Of a stretch of 64,000 bases of DNA, positions 11,360 to 22,780 are shown piece by piece. This stretch comes from Ectobius pallidus (lineage: Eukaryota; Arthropoda; Insecta; Blattodea; Ectobiidae). The stretch is from contig CAXKWD010000003.1 in the NCBI GenBank assembly GCA_964059195.1, positions 201,834,174-201,898,173 of the forward strand, written 5' to 3'. Below the pieces are notes generated by a model. It was not told where the DNA came from. It was given only the letters and a program-made list of their open reading frames with translations, and ran no database searches. Made by a program: the position numbers and the translations under genes. Within the stretch, counting starts at the first letter, position 1; every line of letters begins with the position of its first letter.

Positions 11360-12285
11360 CAGGGTTGCCAGTTATCTGAAATCAAAATAAGGGACAGATG
11401 CGTGGTCGACGAAATCGACGGCTCATATCTCAGAAGAAGTAAAATTTATTTAATAACGATAGTTTCATTGTGATATTGGTATCGCAGTGCAGCTAATTAA
11501 TAAACAGTAAACTACTTTCTGATGATACTTGTTTTTGGATCGTTCTCCAAAAAAGTGCAGATTTCAATGTTGGAGTTTTTAAAATTATTATTTTTTTTAT
11601 TTTGTACCATGTAATTTTTTTATGTGATATTTATTTCTGCAGAGTACTACTGAGGTACTTTCCCTACTTACTGAGTGGTATTTTGCATTAAATTAACAAG
11701 GTTAGAGAATGGCGCATTCACGGAGGTGGGAAAACAGTAAGAAATAGTAATTATATAAGAGAAGTTATGTTAGAATTAGATTAAATTGACTGTATTAAAT
11801 GTTATCATGAATAAGAACAATATTTATTACCATATAAATTATTTAACACACAGCTTTTTTACTTATTTTTATCTGTTAAAATAGATTATCACCTTCAAAT
11901 CAAAACTTTAAATCAGAACATGATATATTGTCATAAACTATTAGGCTATGCCAGTATCTTCTTTAAATAAAAATAACAAATGCAGACAGTTAAATATGTC
12001 ATACTACTCAGAGTAGAGAACCAACGATTATAAGGTAAGGTAAAGATTCCTTGCAATAACTCCAGAGAAAAAGAACCAAACAGATCTTTTTGAAAGAAAT
12101 ATGCCGTTGGTATTTACCTTTTACCAATTCCAAAAAGTTTCAATTCTGGCTTATTTTTTGGGGAGGTTTCAAAATTCTCCGAAATACGGGACAATTGCCG
12201 TCCCGGTTAGGAACTCCCCGGGACGCGGGACAGTTTAAAAAAATACGGTACTGTCCCGTAAAATCCTGGACGTCTGGCAACCCTG
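11360..12285. mobile_element. Non-autonomous hAT element
   Basis: Inverted termini CAGGGTTGCCAG and CTGGCAACCCTG are bordered by an exact 8-bp duplication TATAAAAT (11352-11359 and 12286-12293). The terminal sequence and 8-bp duplication are standard for hAT. No transposase frame remains in the 926 bp. Confidence 0.85.
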
Positions 12286-13090
12286 TATAAAATGTAGTTT
12301 TTATAGGATTTTCCGGTCTGGAGCCAGGCAGACTTTTAGTATTGACACATGCATTACAGCTACTGTTTCCTCGTCTGGTTACATTTCATAACACAGTAAT
12401 TAGCAAGGAAGATCAGAATCACTCTCACTTAACTCCACTCACTTTTATTCAATTATAATTACAAAGGAAGCCAAGAGATTAACTGTTCAACTACCTTACT
12501 TACTCAATGGCAATTGACAATTCCTTGGCAATCTAAGGGAATAATATATATTTCATGGAACCCGAGGGTTCATTGCCGCGCTTACCTGAGCCCGCCATTC
12601 AACCCTATTCTGTGCCAACTCCATCCAACCATCCCTCGCAAATCCTACTTCTCTTAAATCTATCCTAATATTGTAAGTCTAGGTCTTCCAAGTGGTCTTT
12701 TCCCTTCGGGTCACCCAGTTAATACTTTTGAGACATGTCTTTCCTCCCCCATGCGCGCAACATGTCCAGCCCATTTCATCATCTGTGATTTAATTACCCT
12801 TACTATATTCGGTGAAGAGTACAGGTCATAAAGTTCGTCGTAATGCAGTTTTCATCTCTCTTAGGCCCAAATAGGCTATTCTCCCAAGCACCCTGTTTTC
12901 GAACACTCTCAGATTATGTTTTCTCTGAAGAGTAAGCGACCATGTCTCACAGGCATATAATGATGATGATGATGATGATGATGATAATAATAATAATAAA
13001 ACCGGAAGGATAATAGTCTTATAAGTTTTTATTTTTAGATTTCTGGCAGAAGACGAAAAGATAAGAGTTTCTGAACTACATAAAAACAAG

Positions 13091-13830
13091 CAGGGCCGTC
13101 GAAAGAAAGAAAGGGCCCCAGGGACAAATTTTCCGGGGCCCCCGTCAAATATTAAATTCACTACCCAACTCGCCCGTTATAATGTATGCAACAAAAAGAT
13201 TATGTAATGATATTACATAATTATTAAGTGCCAGAATGGTACCGGTACTTTATGAGATTGTCTGGTAGACAGGAAGATATCTGTCCGTCTGACTGCCTGT
13301 CTGTGTGTCCGTAAGCGCGATAAATCAAATACGCTTTATCGGATTTTCATAAAACTTGGTATACCATTTATAACGCCCATGAGACGAAGCCTATTGATTT
13401 TGGACCAAATCAGTTAACCGATGCCGGGTACGAAACGGAAAAATACATTAAAATATTCTATTTAGGAACAATTTTATCTGTATGTACCAGAATTAATCTT
13501 TTGAAAATTATGATTTTAAATTCCGAACGTTAGTAAGGCCTACTGTTGAGTCCAAAAGGATTTCTGCTTCTACTTTTAAAAAATAGCAATTTTTCTTCGA
13601 GAATAATCCGTTTCAGAGTAACTGAATAATTCCCTGTCACCGTTATACGACAGGACAATGCAGATAAAATAAACACATAAAACATAACTTAATCTGTTTA
13701 TTGACTTAAAACAAATTTTATTTTAGAATAAATTTAGAAAGTAAAAAATAAAACCTGGTCGGCCGGGCCCCCTTTTGGGCCCGGGCCCCGGGGCTGTAGC
13801 CCCGGCTGCCCCTCCCTCTCGTCGGGCCTG
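13091..13830. mobile_element. Non-autonomous hAT element with GC-rich termini
   Basis: Termini CAGGGCCGTCG and CGTCGGGCCTG are flanked by an exact 8-bp duplication AAAACAAG (13083-13090 and 13831-13838). Near the right end is a strong GC palindrome around GGGCCCGGGCCCCGGGGC. The interior includes a minus-strand piece of the tandem-unit family (13225-13440). No transposase frame remains. Confidence 0.85.
13225..13440 (-). repeat. Tandem-unit family fragment, minus orientation
   Basis: It reads in reverse GATAAAGCGTATTTGA, then the CAGA-like run and the terminal block ending AAGTGCCAGAATGGTAC. One unit is present. It lies inside the hAT at 13091-13830, so it was captured by, or inserted into, that element. 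Confidence 0.75.
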
Positions 13831-13904
13831 AAAACAAGTATTGCCTGCTTTTAGTCGACACTTAACTTCTACCTTAATATTATTTGTAACTAGGCCTACC
13901 TTTA

Positions 13905-14660
13905 ATTTTTAAAAATACTGATGCTTTAAAATGTTATTCTTGTATATTGTGAGGTCTAGGTTAGAATACTGCAGTGTTGTGTGGAACCCTCATCAGATGA
14001 AATATACAAATGAATCAGAATCCATCCAAAAACAATTGTTAAAATGTGCATTATCCTACAAAATACAGCAATATTCCCTATTATATGTTATTATCACTTT
14101 TCAACTTTGACTCACTAGTTCTTAGGCGAAAAGTTAATGGTTTAAATTTTTTGTGTAATATTTTAATTCATGCTGGTGAACTGTGTAAGTTAATATCAAA
14201 ATTACATCTGTATGCTCTTCCTGTAAAGTACAGATGTAATAGAACATTACAAATTATTACAGGAATTCTCCCCTTTTAAGGCTATGCATTTTGTGTAATA
14301 ATCTAGGTAATGCATTTGATACACATCTATTTCAATCCAGAACAGTCTTTTATAGAAATATTTTTAGCATGCAGTCATAAAATCACAAAGCGATGTAATT
14401 ATTATTCCTTTATTTGTTAACTTTACTCATTTGTAATTGTTGTAATTGAGTGTGTATTTGTTTTAATTGATTTGTTTTAGTGTTCTTTTGCTCTTAATTT
14501 TTTAATTTAGTAGATCTAGTAATCATGTTGAAAACATCTATCATCGACATGAAAACATCGGTGTAATGTAATTTCTATGTGATTGGTTTAAAAATGTAAT
14601 TTGACTATGATGTTTGGTATAATAAAAAGATAAAAATATAAATAAATACCTGCATATAAA
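13905..14660 (+). pseudogene. Jockey/CR1-like LINE 3' fragment
   Basis: The frame starting near 13945 reads LRSRLEYCSVVWNPHQ followed by ESIQKQLLK, the typical post-reverse-transcriptase motif of jockey/CR1-type LINEs. Stops and shifts follow, and the copy ends in an A/T-rich tail near 14630-14650. It is 5'-truncated, with no endonuclease or catalytic reverse transcriptase motif. Confidence 0.6.
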
Positions 14661-14840
14661 TGTATGGCTTCCCCCTAGAATGAATTCCAACTTCAGCAAT
14701 GGAAGATAGAAAGGAAATGTCATTCAACAACGGAATTTGAACCTGTAACCTCCCGTAGCTTGACTTCCTCGGTCAAAGGAAGTATTGAATCGGCCAGAAT
14801 TTCACAGATTCCATAAGATACACAATGTAAGCATTCACAG

Positions 14841-14870
14841 GCACTTTGTTGTTACATCACAACAAAGTGC
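14841..14870. repeat. Perfect 12-bp hairpin
   Basis: GCACTTTGTTGT and its exact complement are separated by 6 bases. The arm resembles the terminal CAAAGTGCC motif of the tandem-unit repeat family, so it may mark an abutting terminus. A terminator role is not implied. Confidence 0.6.
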
Positions 14871-15134
14871 GGTACAGATAGTTTTATAATCTGGGCCGTT
14901 GCATCAGAGGACTTCTCATCGTTTACTTCATTAGTAGCAGCTTTCATCACAATGAGCTCTCACCATTACACTGTGCATTTCGTTACTAGGGCGCATGCAA
15001 GGTCACAAACCTTCATCATCTTTGATATGTTTCATAACTCCTATTCTTTGGTATATGTTCAGTCCAGGAATAGGCTAACACTGCCGGCTAGCAATCATTT
15101 TCACCCCGCAGAAAATGTATCAATTGGTCGTAAT

Positions 15135-17084
15135 CAGGGCCCGGATTCTAATAACATGTCATCTTTTTGATAAAATCAGGTAAACTGATGTAACAAAGTG
15201 CCAGTATGTTTTTGTTTAATCAGTTATGACTGCAATTATGATATGCAGAATATGTTTTTTTTTAAATTGATTTCCAAGTTAAGCTCCAGATTTATTCATT
15301 AAGCAGGGCTTACGGAAGAAGAAAGGTCTACCATCTCGGCCACCTTGGTCATTTTAACGGTCTAGTTGGATAAGCGCATGTCAATTAATATGTTTTTTGT
15401 CATAGCTACCTGTATTTTAATTTCCAAGGCCTTATAAGATCAATAACAACAATAGGCTATGTTGTCAAGATAACTGATTTTCATTTTTTTTATAAATTCT
15501 TTCGAATACGTATATTACCATAAAATAGGCACTAAATTGAGCATTACTCCGAAACAGGTCAACCGATTTTATCCATTATGAATAGACGTCTTCCCATGGA
15601 CATTATAAATGTGTATACCAAGTTTCATACAAATCCGGTAAAGCGTATTTGAGTTACCGCGTCTTTAAAATATTCACTAAATTGGGTTTTATTCCGGTAC
15701 CGGTGTACCGATTTGGTCCAATATCAGTAGACGTCTTTCCACGTACATTATAAATGGGTATACAAAATTTCAGAAAAATCCAATAAAGCATATTTGAGTT
15801 ATCGCGACTTCTTTTATATTAACATAAAAACACTAAATTGGGCATTATTCCGGTACTGGCCAACCGATTTGGTCCAATATCAATAAACGTCTTCCCATGG
15901 ACATTATAAATGCGTATACGAAGTTTCATAAATATCCGATAAAGCGTATTTGAGTTATTGCGCCTTTAAAGTAGACACTAAATTGGGTTTTACTCCGGTA
16001 CCGGTCAACAGATTAGGTTCAAATTCAATAGGGCACTTCTCATGGACGTCATAAATGGGTATACCAAGTTTAATTGAAATCCGATACAGCGTATTTGAGT
16101 GATGGCGCCTTTCTATTAGAAAGGCGCCATAATCTATTAAAATAGGCACTAAATTGGGGATTACTCCGGTACCGGTTAACCGATTTGGTTCAATATCAAT
16201 AGGGTTCTTCCCATGGACATTATAAATGTGTTTTCCAAGTTTCATGAAAATCCGAAAAAGCGTATTTGAGTTATGGTGCGTACAGACACACGGACAGACG
16301 GACAGACAGACGGACAGACAGACGGACAGACATTTTTTCGTCCACCACACAATCTCATAAAGTACCATACTGGCACTTAATAATGCTGCATAGACATTGC
16401 CAACTTGTGGATAAATCCTAATCATGGCCTCTAGATTATAGAAATACATTTTTATTAGGTCATTTTTTATCATTGAAATTTATATTTTTAGAGTTTTTTT
16501 TTTTCAATTTTAGGTCATTATTTCGTCATTTTCGTGTAATTTGCTTCCTTATTTAGTCATTTTCATGTATTTACATTGAGTGTATTAACTTTTTTTCGTC
16601 GCTAGCGGTGCTGTCTTTGAAGTGCTGTTTGTTTAATGCAAGAAGGAAAAATTCGGCGTTAAAGTGTTGACATGTCTCAGTTGGAAATGAGAATCAAAGA
16701 AACGCCAAAATTTTGTATTATATTACTATTGACTTGGCCACCTGCTTGGAATTGAGAGTGCAAACTACTGTTTACCCTCAATAAACAATAATATAATCCG
16801 GCAGACCACAAAAGGAAATGCCGATTTTGACTTGCCATTGCCTCAGTGCCAGTATAAATTTCCGTGAGAAAAGAACATTCACAACATTACAGTTATTTAC
16901 ATTATTTTTTTACAATTATGTACAAACTAGTCTATAACTCTGTGTGTACAATAATAATCTTTTATAGATAAAATATCACTTTTTAGGTAATTTTTTATAA
17001 TTATTAAGTCATTTTCTTTAAAATTTAGGGTCATTTCATAGGTAATTTTTCAAATAATTTTAGGTCATCAGAATCCGGGCCCTG
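15135..17084. mobile_element. Non-autonomous hAT element with nested tandem-unit repeat
   Basis: Termini CAGGGCCCGGATTCT and AGAATCCGGGCCCTG are flanked by exact 8-bp duplications GTCGTAAT (15127-15134 and 17085-17092). The left ~37 bp and the part from about 16380 to 17084 belong to this element and contain repeated TTTAGGTCATTTT-like motifs. The middle (15172-16380) is a tandem-unit repeat inserted later. There is no transposase frame. Confidence 0.85.
15172..16380 (+). repeat. Tandem-unit repeat, longest copy, with inverted termini
   Basis: It opens with a leader containing AAGTGCCAGTATG, shared with 24631. About five ~148-bp units follow (CCGGTACCGG...GATTTGGTCCAATATCAATA), then a (CAGACGGA)n run and a terminal block ending CATACTGGCACTT. 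The leader and terminal block hold inverted copies of AAGTGCCAGTATG, so this is a bounded element and not a simple satellite. An open frame on its minus strand (15955-16473) is a by-product of the periodic sequence. Confidence 0.75.
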
Positions 17085-17092
17085 GTCGTAAT

Positions 17093-17583
17093 TAACAATG
17101 TTCTTTGAGTTTTACCTATCCCGTTGTATGGACGTCTATGCAATTATGATATGTAGAAAATAAGTTATTTTTAATCGATTTCCGAGTTAAGTTCCAGATC
17201 GATTCATTGAGCAGAGCTTACGAAAGAACAAAGGGCTAGTTTGATAAGCATATATGAGGAGGAATATGTGGGTAGAGTTATTTGTCAAAGCTAACTGTAT
17301 TGCAACTTCCAAAGCCGTATATCAACACTCTAAAACAGTATGTTGTCATGAGAATTGATTTACATTTGATCAATTCTGTATAATATATTACCATAAAATA
17401 AGCGCTAAATTGGGCATTACTTCGGTACCACTCAACAGATTTCGTCCAAAATCAGTGGGTTTCATTCCATGGACGTTATAAATGCATATACCAAGTTTCA
17501 TGACAATCTGATAAAACATATGCGCGTACAGGCACAAGGACGGGTGGCCAGACAAACACACGGACAGACACTTACCTGTCTGA
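17093..17583 (+). repeat. Tandem-unit family copy, one unit
   Basis: The leader (GCAATTATGATATG, AAGCATATATGAGG) is followed by one diverged unit and a short CGGACAGACA run. It runs directly into the palindrome at 17584. Confidence 0.65.
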
Positions 17584-18347
17584 CACTTAATAATAATAAA
17601 AATTAATTTTGGAAAAACTGTACGTGCTAGACAAAATGGAATTACAGGTTAGCTTTTTACATAAAATAGTGACACAATCTAGCTAATACACCTGTCAGTG
17701 TAATACGATACCCACACAAGGGGGGGGGGGGGGAGGTGATAATGACAACCAGATGATATCCGGCCCTAAGTTTCCCGACATTCTTCTCACAGGTGAAGAA
17801 AAATCAGGGAAAAACTCCGCCCAGGAAATTTGTCCGACACATTTACGACACTATTACGACACAAGGTCCTAGAGGCGACACTTAAATGCACAAGGGATTG
17901 ACAAAATCAATCTGATTACAGTCATTTATTGAGGATGATTACAAAGCGGATACATTTGGCTTATCACGCTTTAAGCTTTGTTGTGTTTGTATCCGCTTTG
18001 TAATCATCCTCAATAAATGACTGTAATCAGATTGATTTTGTCAATCCCTTGTGCATTTAAGTGTCGTCTCTAGGACCTTGTGTCGTAATAGTGTCGTAAA
18101 TGTGTCGGACAAATTTCCTGGGCGGAGTTTTTCCCTGATTTTTCTTCACCTGTGAGAAGAATGTCGGGAAACTTAGGGCCGGATATCATCTGGTCGTCAT
18201 TATCACCTCCCCCCCCCCCTTGTGTGGGTATCGTATTACACTGACTAGCTAGATTGAGTCACTATTTTATGTAAAAAGCTAACCTGTAATTCCATTTTGT
18301 CTAGCACGTACAGTTTTTCCAAAATTAATTTTTATTATTATTAAGTG
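17584..18347. repeat. 764-bp near-perfect inverted duplication
   Basis: Left arm 17584-17954 and right arm 17988-18347 are reverse complements with a 33-bp spacer. Differences seen are a 14-G versus 11-C homopolymer, a short indel near 17685-17695 and a few substitutions. Each arm carries part of the SINE body (GGCGGAGTTTTTCCCTG, ATGTCGGGAAACTTAGGGCC). It is too long and too matched to be chance; it is either a recent inverted duplication or a SINE-derived foldback. It has no coding capacity. Confidence 0.85.
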
Positions 18348-18349
18348 CC

Positions 18350-18351
<2 letters not shown>

Positions 18352-18379
<28 letters not shown>
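18352..18379. repeat. (TA)n microsatellite
   Basis: About 14 TA units directly follow the right palindrome arm. Confidence 0.9.
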
Positions 18380-18380
<1 letters not shown>

Positions 18381-18439
18381 ACTGATTTGTTCCTGTAACC
18401 CCTATGGTGGGGCATAGGGCCTCCAAGTGGAGGTTTCTG

Positions 18440-18757
18440 TTACCTATGTGAATTTTGTTACGCTTATTTTCCGAGAGAGGGCAGAGGGACAGGTGGTAAG
18501 CCCGTCGCCTCTACACCCCCTCCGGAAACTATTTGGTATTACTTGGACGAGAAAGGGCCGAGAAATTTTGTCCCGAGGCTGTATTTTAGGCTTGGAGTTC
18601 TTTTACATGCCGTAAATCTACGACACGCCCCCCCCCCCCAGTTTAAAGTCCCTCCCGGAAGACTCCGTGCCCAAGATTTTGACGTTCTGAAAAATTCATT
18701 GACCGGAGCAGGATTTGTTCCCGCGACCTTCGGATCTAGAGGCGGGCATGCACCTCT
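18440..18757 (-). mobile_element. Second SINE family, copy 1
   Basis: It shares AATTTTGTCCCG, GGAGTTCTTTTACATGCC and a reversed B box-like GGATTTGTTCCCGCGACCTT with the copy at 29575-29740. On the minus strand the tRNA-like head would lie near 18700-18757, where the inverted-repeat element at 18758 cuts in. Its borders are uncertain. Confidence 0.5.
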
Positions 18758-19005
18758 GTGTTAATGAATAACATCGACATATTTTATTTGTGTATAGAGG
18801 GGACGTAGACAAGCTTGGAGATTTTTGCTCTATAGATTCAATTTTTCCCGTTACAGCATAAAATCTCCCAGGGCATGGCCGCCATTGACTTCTAACATTT
18901 GAAAAAATTCAATCCAAAGGACTTATGAAAAAAAAAAACACTAATGCAGCGGCTGCCAGTCATGTGATTAGTCTGTACATTTTGCAGATTATGGAAACTC
19001 TAAAT

Positions 19006-21566
19006 CAGGGGTGCTCAAACGGTCGATCGCGATCGACAAGTCGATCGCGAGTGCTTTTTGAGTAGATCTCGAGAAGAAAAAAAATTTTAATAAGTAGGTA
19101 GGTAACTAATAAAATAACACTGCTTGCGGCAAAAGGTGGCTTTATCAAAGGAACGCGCGGCACTTGTCAAAGAAAAGCCGCGTTGTTTCTAGACTAGACA
19201 GTGGAGTCTAGTCTAGAAACAACGAGAGACAGTACAGTCTAGTTTCGGGCGGCGCGTTTGACGGGAACATTCGAGACTTTCGTTCACGCCGATATAAATG
19301 TTGCGCCTGCAGGAATTGGAGTCATTCTGAATTGTAACTTGATGGCGATACTACGTCGATAAGTACAAAGTTTATTATTAAATAGTGGAAAATGAGTGCA
19401 GTGAAGAAATCTAAAACGTATCATTTTAATAAGGATTGGGAGGAAGAATTTTTCTTTTGTATGGTGAAGGATAAGTGCATTTGTGTTATTTGTCGTGCGT
19501 CAGTTGCAATACCTAAGCGTGGTAACTTAGAGAGGCATCATAAAACGGTTCATAAAAACTATGAAAAGGATTTTCCGCCACAGAGTGAATTAAGAAAACT
19601 AAAGGTACGTGATTTGATATCTTGTTTGAAAAAAGAACAATCCATGTTCACAAGACCAGTCAAACAATCAAAAGCTGCTACGATCGCGTCATTTAAAATA
19701 TCTCATATATTGGCGAAACACAAGAAACCATTCGAAGATGGATCGGTGGTGAAGGAAGCATTTATTGAAGCGGGTGAGACTTTATTTGGAGATTTTAAAA
19801 ATAAAACAGAAATCATGTCTGCTATTAGAGAACTTCAGTTATCTCGTCCGACTGCCACAAGGCGTATTGAAGTCATGAGCCAGGACATCGCAGATAAACT
19901 AAAACATGATATCATGGAATGTACATACTTTTCTTTACAGTTCGACGAATCCACCGATATGACAGACACTGCCCAGCTGTGTATTTTTATTCGGATGGTA
20001 TTCAATGACATGTTGGCTAAGGAAGAATTTTTGACAATCATACCTCTGAAGGGGAAGACCCGTGGCGAAGATATATTTGACGTTTTCTTCAATTTTGTAA
20101 AAAACTACGAGCTACCAATATATAAATTAGTGTGCATTACAACCGATGGAGCACCAGCAATGACTGGAAACAAAAACGGTTTTGTGGCATTGTGTCGAGC
20201 TAATGAAGAATTCCCTTCATTTTTTTCATTCCATTGCATTATACATCAACAAGTTTTGTGTTCAAAAGTTTTAAACACGGAGGAAATTATGGGCATTGCG
20301 ACAAAAATTGTGAATTCCATCCGTGCACGTAGCTTGCAACGGCGGCTCTTTCAGTTGCAGTTGGAAGATAGGGAGTCAGCTGAACACACTGATTTAGTTC
20401 TTCACACGGACGTCAGGTGGTTGAGTCGCGGAAAATTCCTAGAAAGGTTTCAAGAATTATTGCCCGAAATAACAGCTTTTCTAGACGAAAGAGGTGATGA
20501 CACTCAGATTTTGAAAAACGAAAAATGGCTAAATGATTTGGCATTTTTGACTGACATCACAATGCACTTAAACACCGTTAACTTGGAGCTTCAAGGTAAA
20601 GGAAAAACTATTATTGAGATGATTAGCGCAGTAAACGCATTCAAAAGTAAATTGCAACTTATGATAGATCAACTGAAAAGAAAGGATCTGAAACATTTTC
20701 CGTCTTTGAAAGCAAGGATTCCTCAGTTGAATTATGATACGTATGAGGCTGAATTATCAAATATTTTGGGACAATTCGAAATGCGTTTTCATGATTGCAG
20801 TAAATTGGAAAATATAGCATCATTTATGAGTTATCCTTTTTCATGTAAAAACATTGAGGAATTAGCTACTGAAATAGCCAGTCAGTTTAATATGAACTCA
20901 TGTTCTGTTGAAAATGAGTTGGTGCAGATTATATCAGATATACATCTCAAAGCTACAGCATCTGATACAAATTTCTGGTGTTTTATATCTGAAGATAAAT
21001 ATCCGAATGTAAGGCAAATCGCCCTTCAACTGACGGCATTTTTTGGGTCAACTTACTTGTGCGAGTCTGCATTTTCTGAAATGAAGATAATTAAGTCAAA
21101 ATATCGCAATCGACTAACTGACGATCATATGTCATCATGCTTGCGATTAGCACTCAGTGGTTACGTACCATCTTATGAAAAGTATGCTGAGGACATGCAG
21201 TGCCACGCTTCAACATCCAAAGCCACTCCTTAGTAACTCTTTTGTTTTGTAACAACCAATAAACTCGCAATTTTGAATAACTATGAGTTTTTTCATTGAT
21301 ATTGTAGAGAAGAACCTAACTAAACCTAACCCAAACCTTGACTAAAATAATGTACCTATACTGCGCAGAAAGCTAATATCTATATATGCTACGGTACGCC
21401 CTACCTAGGTAGGTAGGGTGTATCGTGTATGTACGACAACCCTGCATCACACACACTTGCAGTCTCTCAGAGTCGATCGTAAGTAGTCTAAAAATATTGA
21501 GGTAGATCGTAAGTAGTCTAAAAATATTGAGGTAGATCGCCAGCAGTTCAAGTTTGAGCACCCCTG
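19006..21566 (+). mobile_element. Complete autonomous hAT transposon
   Basis: The 15-bp perfect termini CAGGGGTGCTCAAAC and GTTTGAGCACCCCTG are flanked by exact 8-bp duplications CTCTAAAT (18998-19005 and 21567-21574). Subterminal repeats GTCGATCGCGA lie near the left end; two copies of GTAGTCTAAAAATATTGAGG lie near the right. The target has central TA, as reported for the Buster group of hAT. The single gene inside is full length, so the 2,561-bp element could be active. Confidence 0.92.
19392..21233 (+). CDS. hAT transposase, intact (613 aa)
   Basis: DDE transposase that would cut and paste the surrounding hAT element in the nucleus. An N-terminal BED-type zinc finger (about residues 23-55) has CVIC and HHKTVH as metal ligands. 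The RNase H-like core shows FDESTD near residue 183 and TTDGAPAMTG near 251, carrying acidic catalytic positions. The C-terminal hATC dimerisation region (about 553-600) reads YLCESAFSEMKIIKSKYRNR. Layout resembles the vertebrate ZBED5/GTF2IRD2-type relatives. The start lies 11 bases after a TAG and 386 bp inside the left terminus. There is no frameshift or stop over 613 codons and no intron is needed. A TTTTGT-rich tail and AATAAA at about 21259 follow the stop. Confidence 0.93.
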   Translation: MSAVKKSKTYHFNKDWEEEFFFCMVKDKCICVICRASVAIPKRGNLERHHKTVHKNYEKDFPPQSELRKLKVRDLISCLKKEQSMFTRPVKQSKAATIASFKISHILAKHKKPFEDGSVVKEAFIEAGETLFGDFKNKTEIMSAIRELQLSRPTATRRIEVMSQDIADKLKHDIMECTYFSLQFDESTDMTDTAQLCIFIRMVFNDMLAKEEFLTIIPLKGKTRGEDIFDVFFNFVKNYELPIYKLVCITTDGAPAMTGNKNGFVALCRANEEFPSFFSFHCIIHQQVLCSKVLNTEEIMGIATKIVNSIRARSLQRRLFQLQLEDRESAEHTDLVLHTDVRWLSRGKFLERFQELLPEITAFLDERGDDTQILKNEKWLNDLAFLTDITMHLNTVNLELQGKGKTIIEMISAVNAFKSKLQLMIDQLKRKDLKHFPSLKARIPQLNYDTYEAELSNILGQFEMRFHDCSKLENIASFMSYPFSCKNIEELATEIASQFNMNSCSVENELVQIISDIHLKATASDTNFWCFISEDKYPNVRQIALQLTAFFGSTYLCESAFSEMKIIKSKYRNRLTDDHMSSCLRLALSGYVPSYEKYAEDMQCHASTSKATP

Positions 21567-21799
21567 CTCTAAATTATGATATAGCGGTTGATGAATGATT
21601 AAGAATCAGGTTTTTATCGATCACTAAGAAGCCATGAAGTCATTTTAACCCCATTTGACTTCCAAATTGTATTGTATTGACTTCAATGTCCTGTAACATA
21701 CACATTTTAAGCCATAGAGAAAAAAATCTCATAATAAAAGTGGCTTGCATATGTCCCCTCTATACACAGGTAAAATATTTCGGTGTTATTCATTAACAC

Positions 21800-22772
21800 C
21801 TTGTATATACATAAAATATATGCAGTTTCCCTTGTAATGGCATTTTAACCATTTCTTAATCACTAGGCCCATAAGAAGAAAATGCTACCAAACTTACTAT
21901 TGCATTTACTCCTTTAGCATTAAAATGCGAGGATGAGTTTCCCAAGACACTTTCATAACGGACGGAAATAAGCAATAAGGCTTGAATTGCGGTCTTGTTT
22001 ATGAGTAATTGAATGCATAAAGAAGCAGCCATTGCATCATTTTAGTGTGGCAAATAAAACTGGATTATTTGTGCGGTGGAGAGTGAAAGTCCAAAAAGTG
22101 CGACAAGAAATGTTGGCAACGGCTTGTCACTTATAGGGTACTCAAGTGATATTAAGGCGGTCCCCAGAGAAAGGAGCATAATATTATCTCAAGAAACTTT
22201 TAAACCATGGGTTAGAAATTAAGGGGGATATCAAATTATGAGTTTTATTAATTAGATTTTTTTTTCGAGGCTTATTTCATTTGGAAATTTCCTGATTAAT
22301 TTTCCAGTGTTGTAGGGAGAAATATTATATGATTTGAGTTCATAATATTTCATGGGTTAGCATAATATGTTATTTTCAGTTTCTTACGTTAATTAGTATT
22401 GGGATGTTTCTAGAAGGTTTAATTGAAATTAGAATACCTTTTTTTCATTGTTGTCAGAACTGTAATAATGCCTGGGTTTATTTCGTCATCGATGAACAAA
22501 AACAATTGCCCTATGATTGAACAATGGGATCGGGTTTTGTGAGTTAATTTATACGCTGTAGAAATATGGATCGAGATGCGGACTCTTCGGAGGGGAACCA
22601 TAGGATGACCGAGATCTTCTGGTCTTCAGTCATCACTTAGAGCTGGGATTAGTGATGTGGACCGGAAATATTCCCAGTGCGAAGGAATTTATAAAACAGG
22701 GATATTTCCTTGGTCAGTAAATGTTCCCAAAAAGTGGGAAAATCCTACGTTTTGAACGTTTTAATGCTTATT
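21800..22772. other. No supported gene
   Basis: AT-rich sequence without a recognisable frame, RNA or repeat pair. Confidence 0.45.
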
Positions 22773-22780
22773 AATGGACC

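Larger units (their letters stand above)
12430..13880 (-). pseudogene. RTE-type LINE C-terminal fragment, split by a hAT insertion
   Basis: On the minus strand the frame shows KTIILPV, then YACETWSLTL and LRVFENRVLGRI, matching the region after the reverse transcriptase palm in RTE-like LINEs (usual form YGCETWTL...LRVFENKVLRKI). A trinucleotide run (GAT/AAT)n at 12958-12999 has expanded inside the coding part, giving a poly-serine stretch. The hAT at 13091-13830 interrupts it; upstream coding resumes at about 13839-13880. A second copy is at 34262-34730. Several frame breaks make it non-functional. Confidence 0.6.
18758..21799. mobile_element. Older inverted-repeat element hosting the hAT transposon
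   Basis: Imperfect terminal inverted repeats of about 50 bp begin GTGTTAATGAATAACA and include GTGTATAGAGGGGAC, at 18758-18807 and 21750-21799. Without the hAT at 19006-21566 and one target copy, the element is about 470 bp. No clear target duplication is visible beyond a doubtful 2 bp, so I do not assign a superfamily. Confidence 0.7.

Noticed and set aside
15955..16473. 172-codon minus-strand frame
   Set aside because: It lies wholly in tandem-unit repeat and CAGA-type runs; the frame is a by-product of the periodicity.
17700..18230. CRISPR-like or terminator-like reading of the large palindrome
   Set aside because: There are no spaced direct repeats, and the structure is a single long inverted duplication in eukaryotic DNA.
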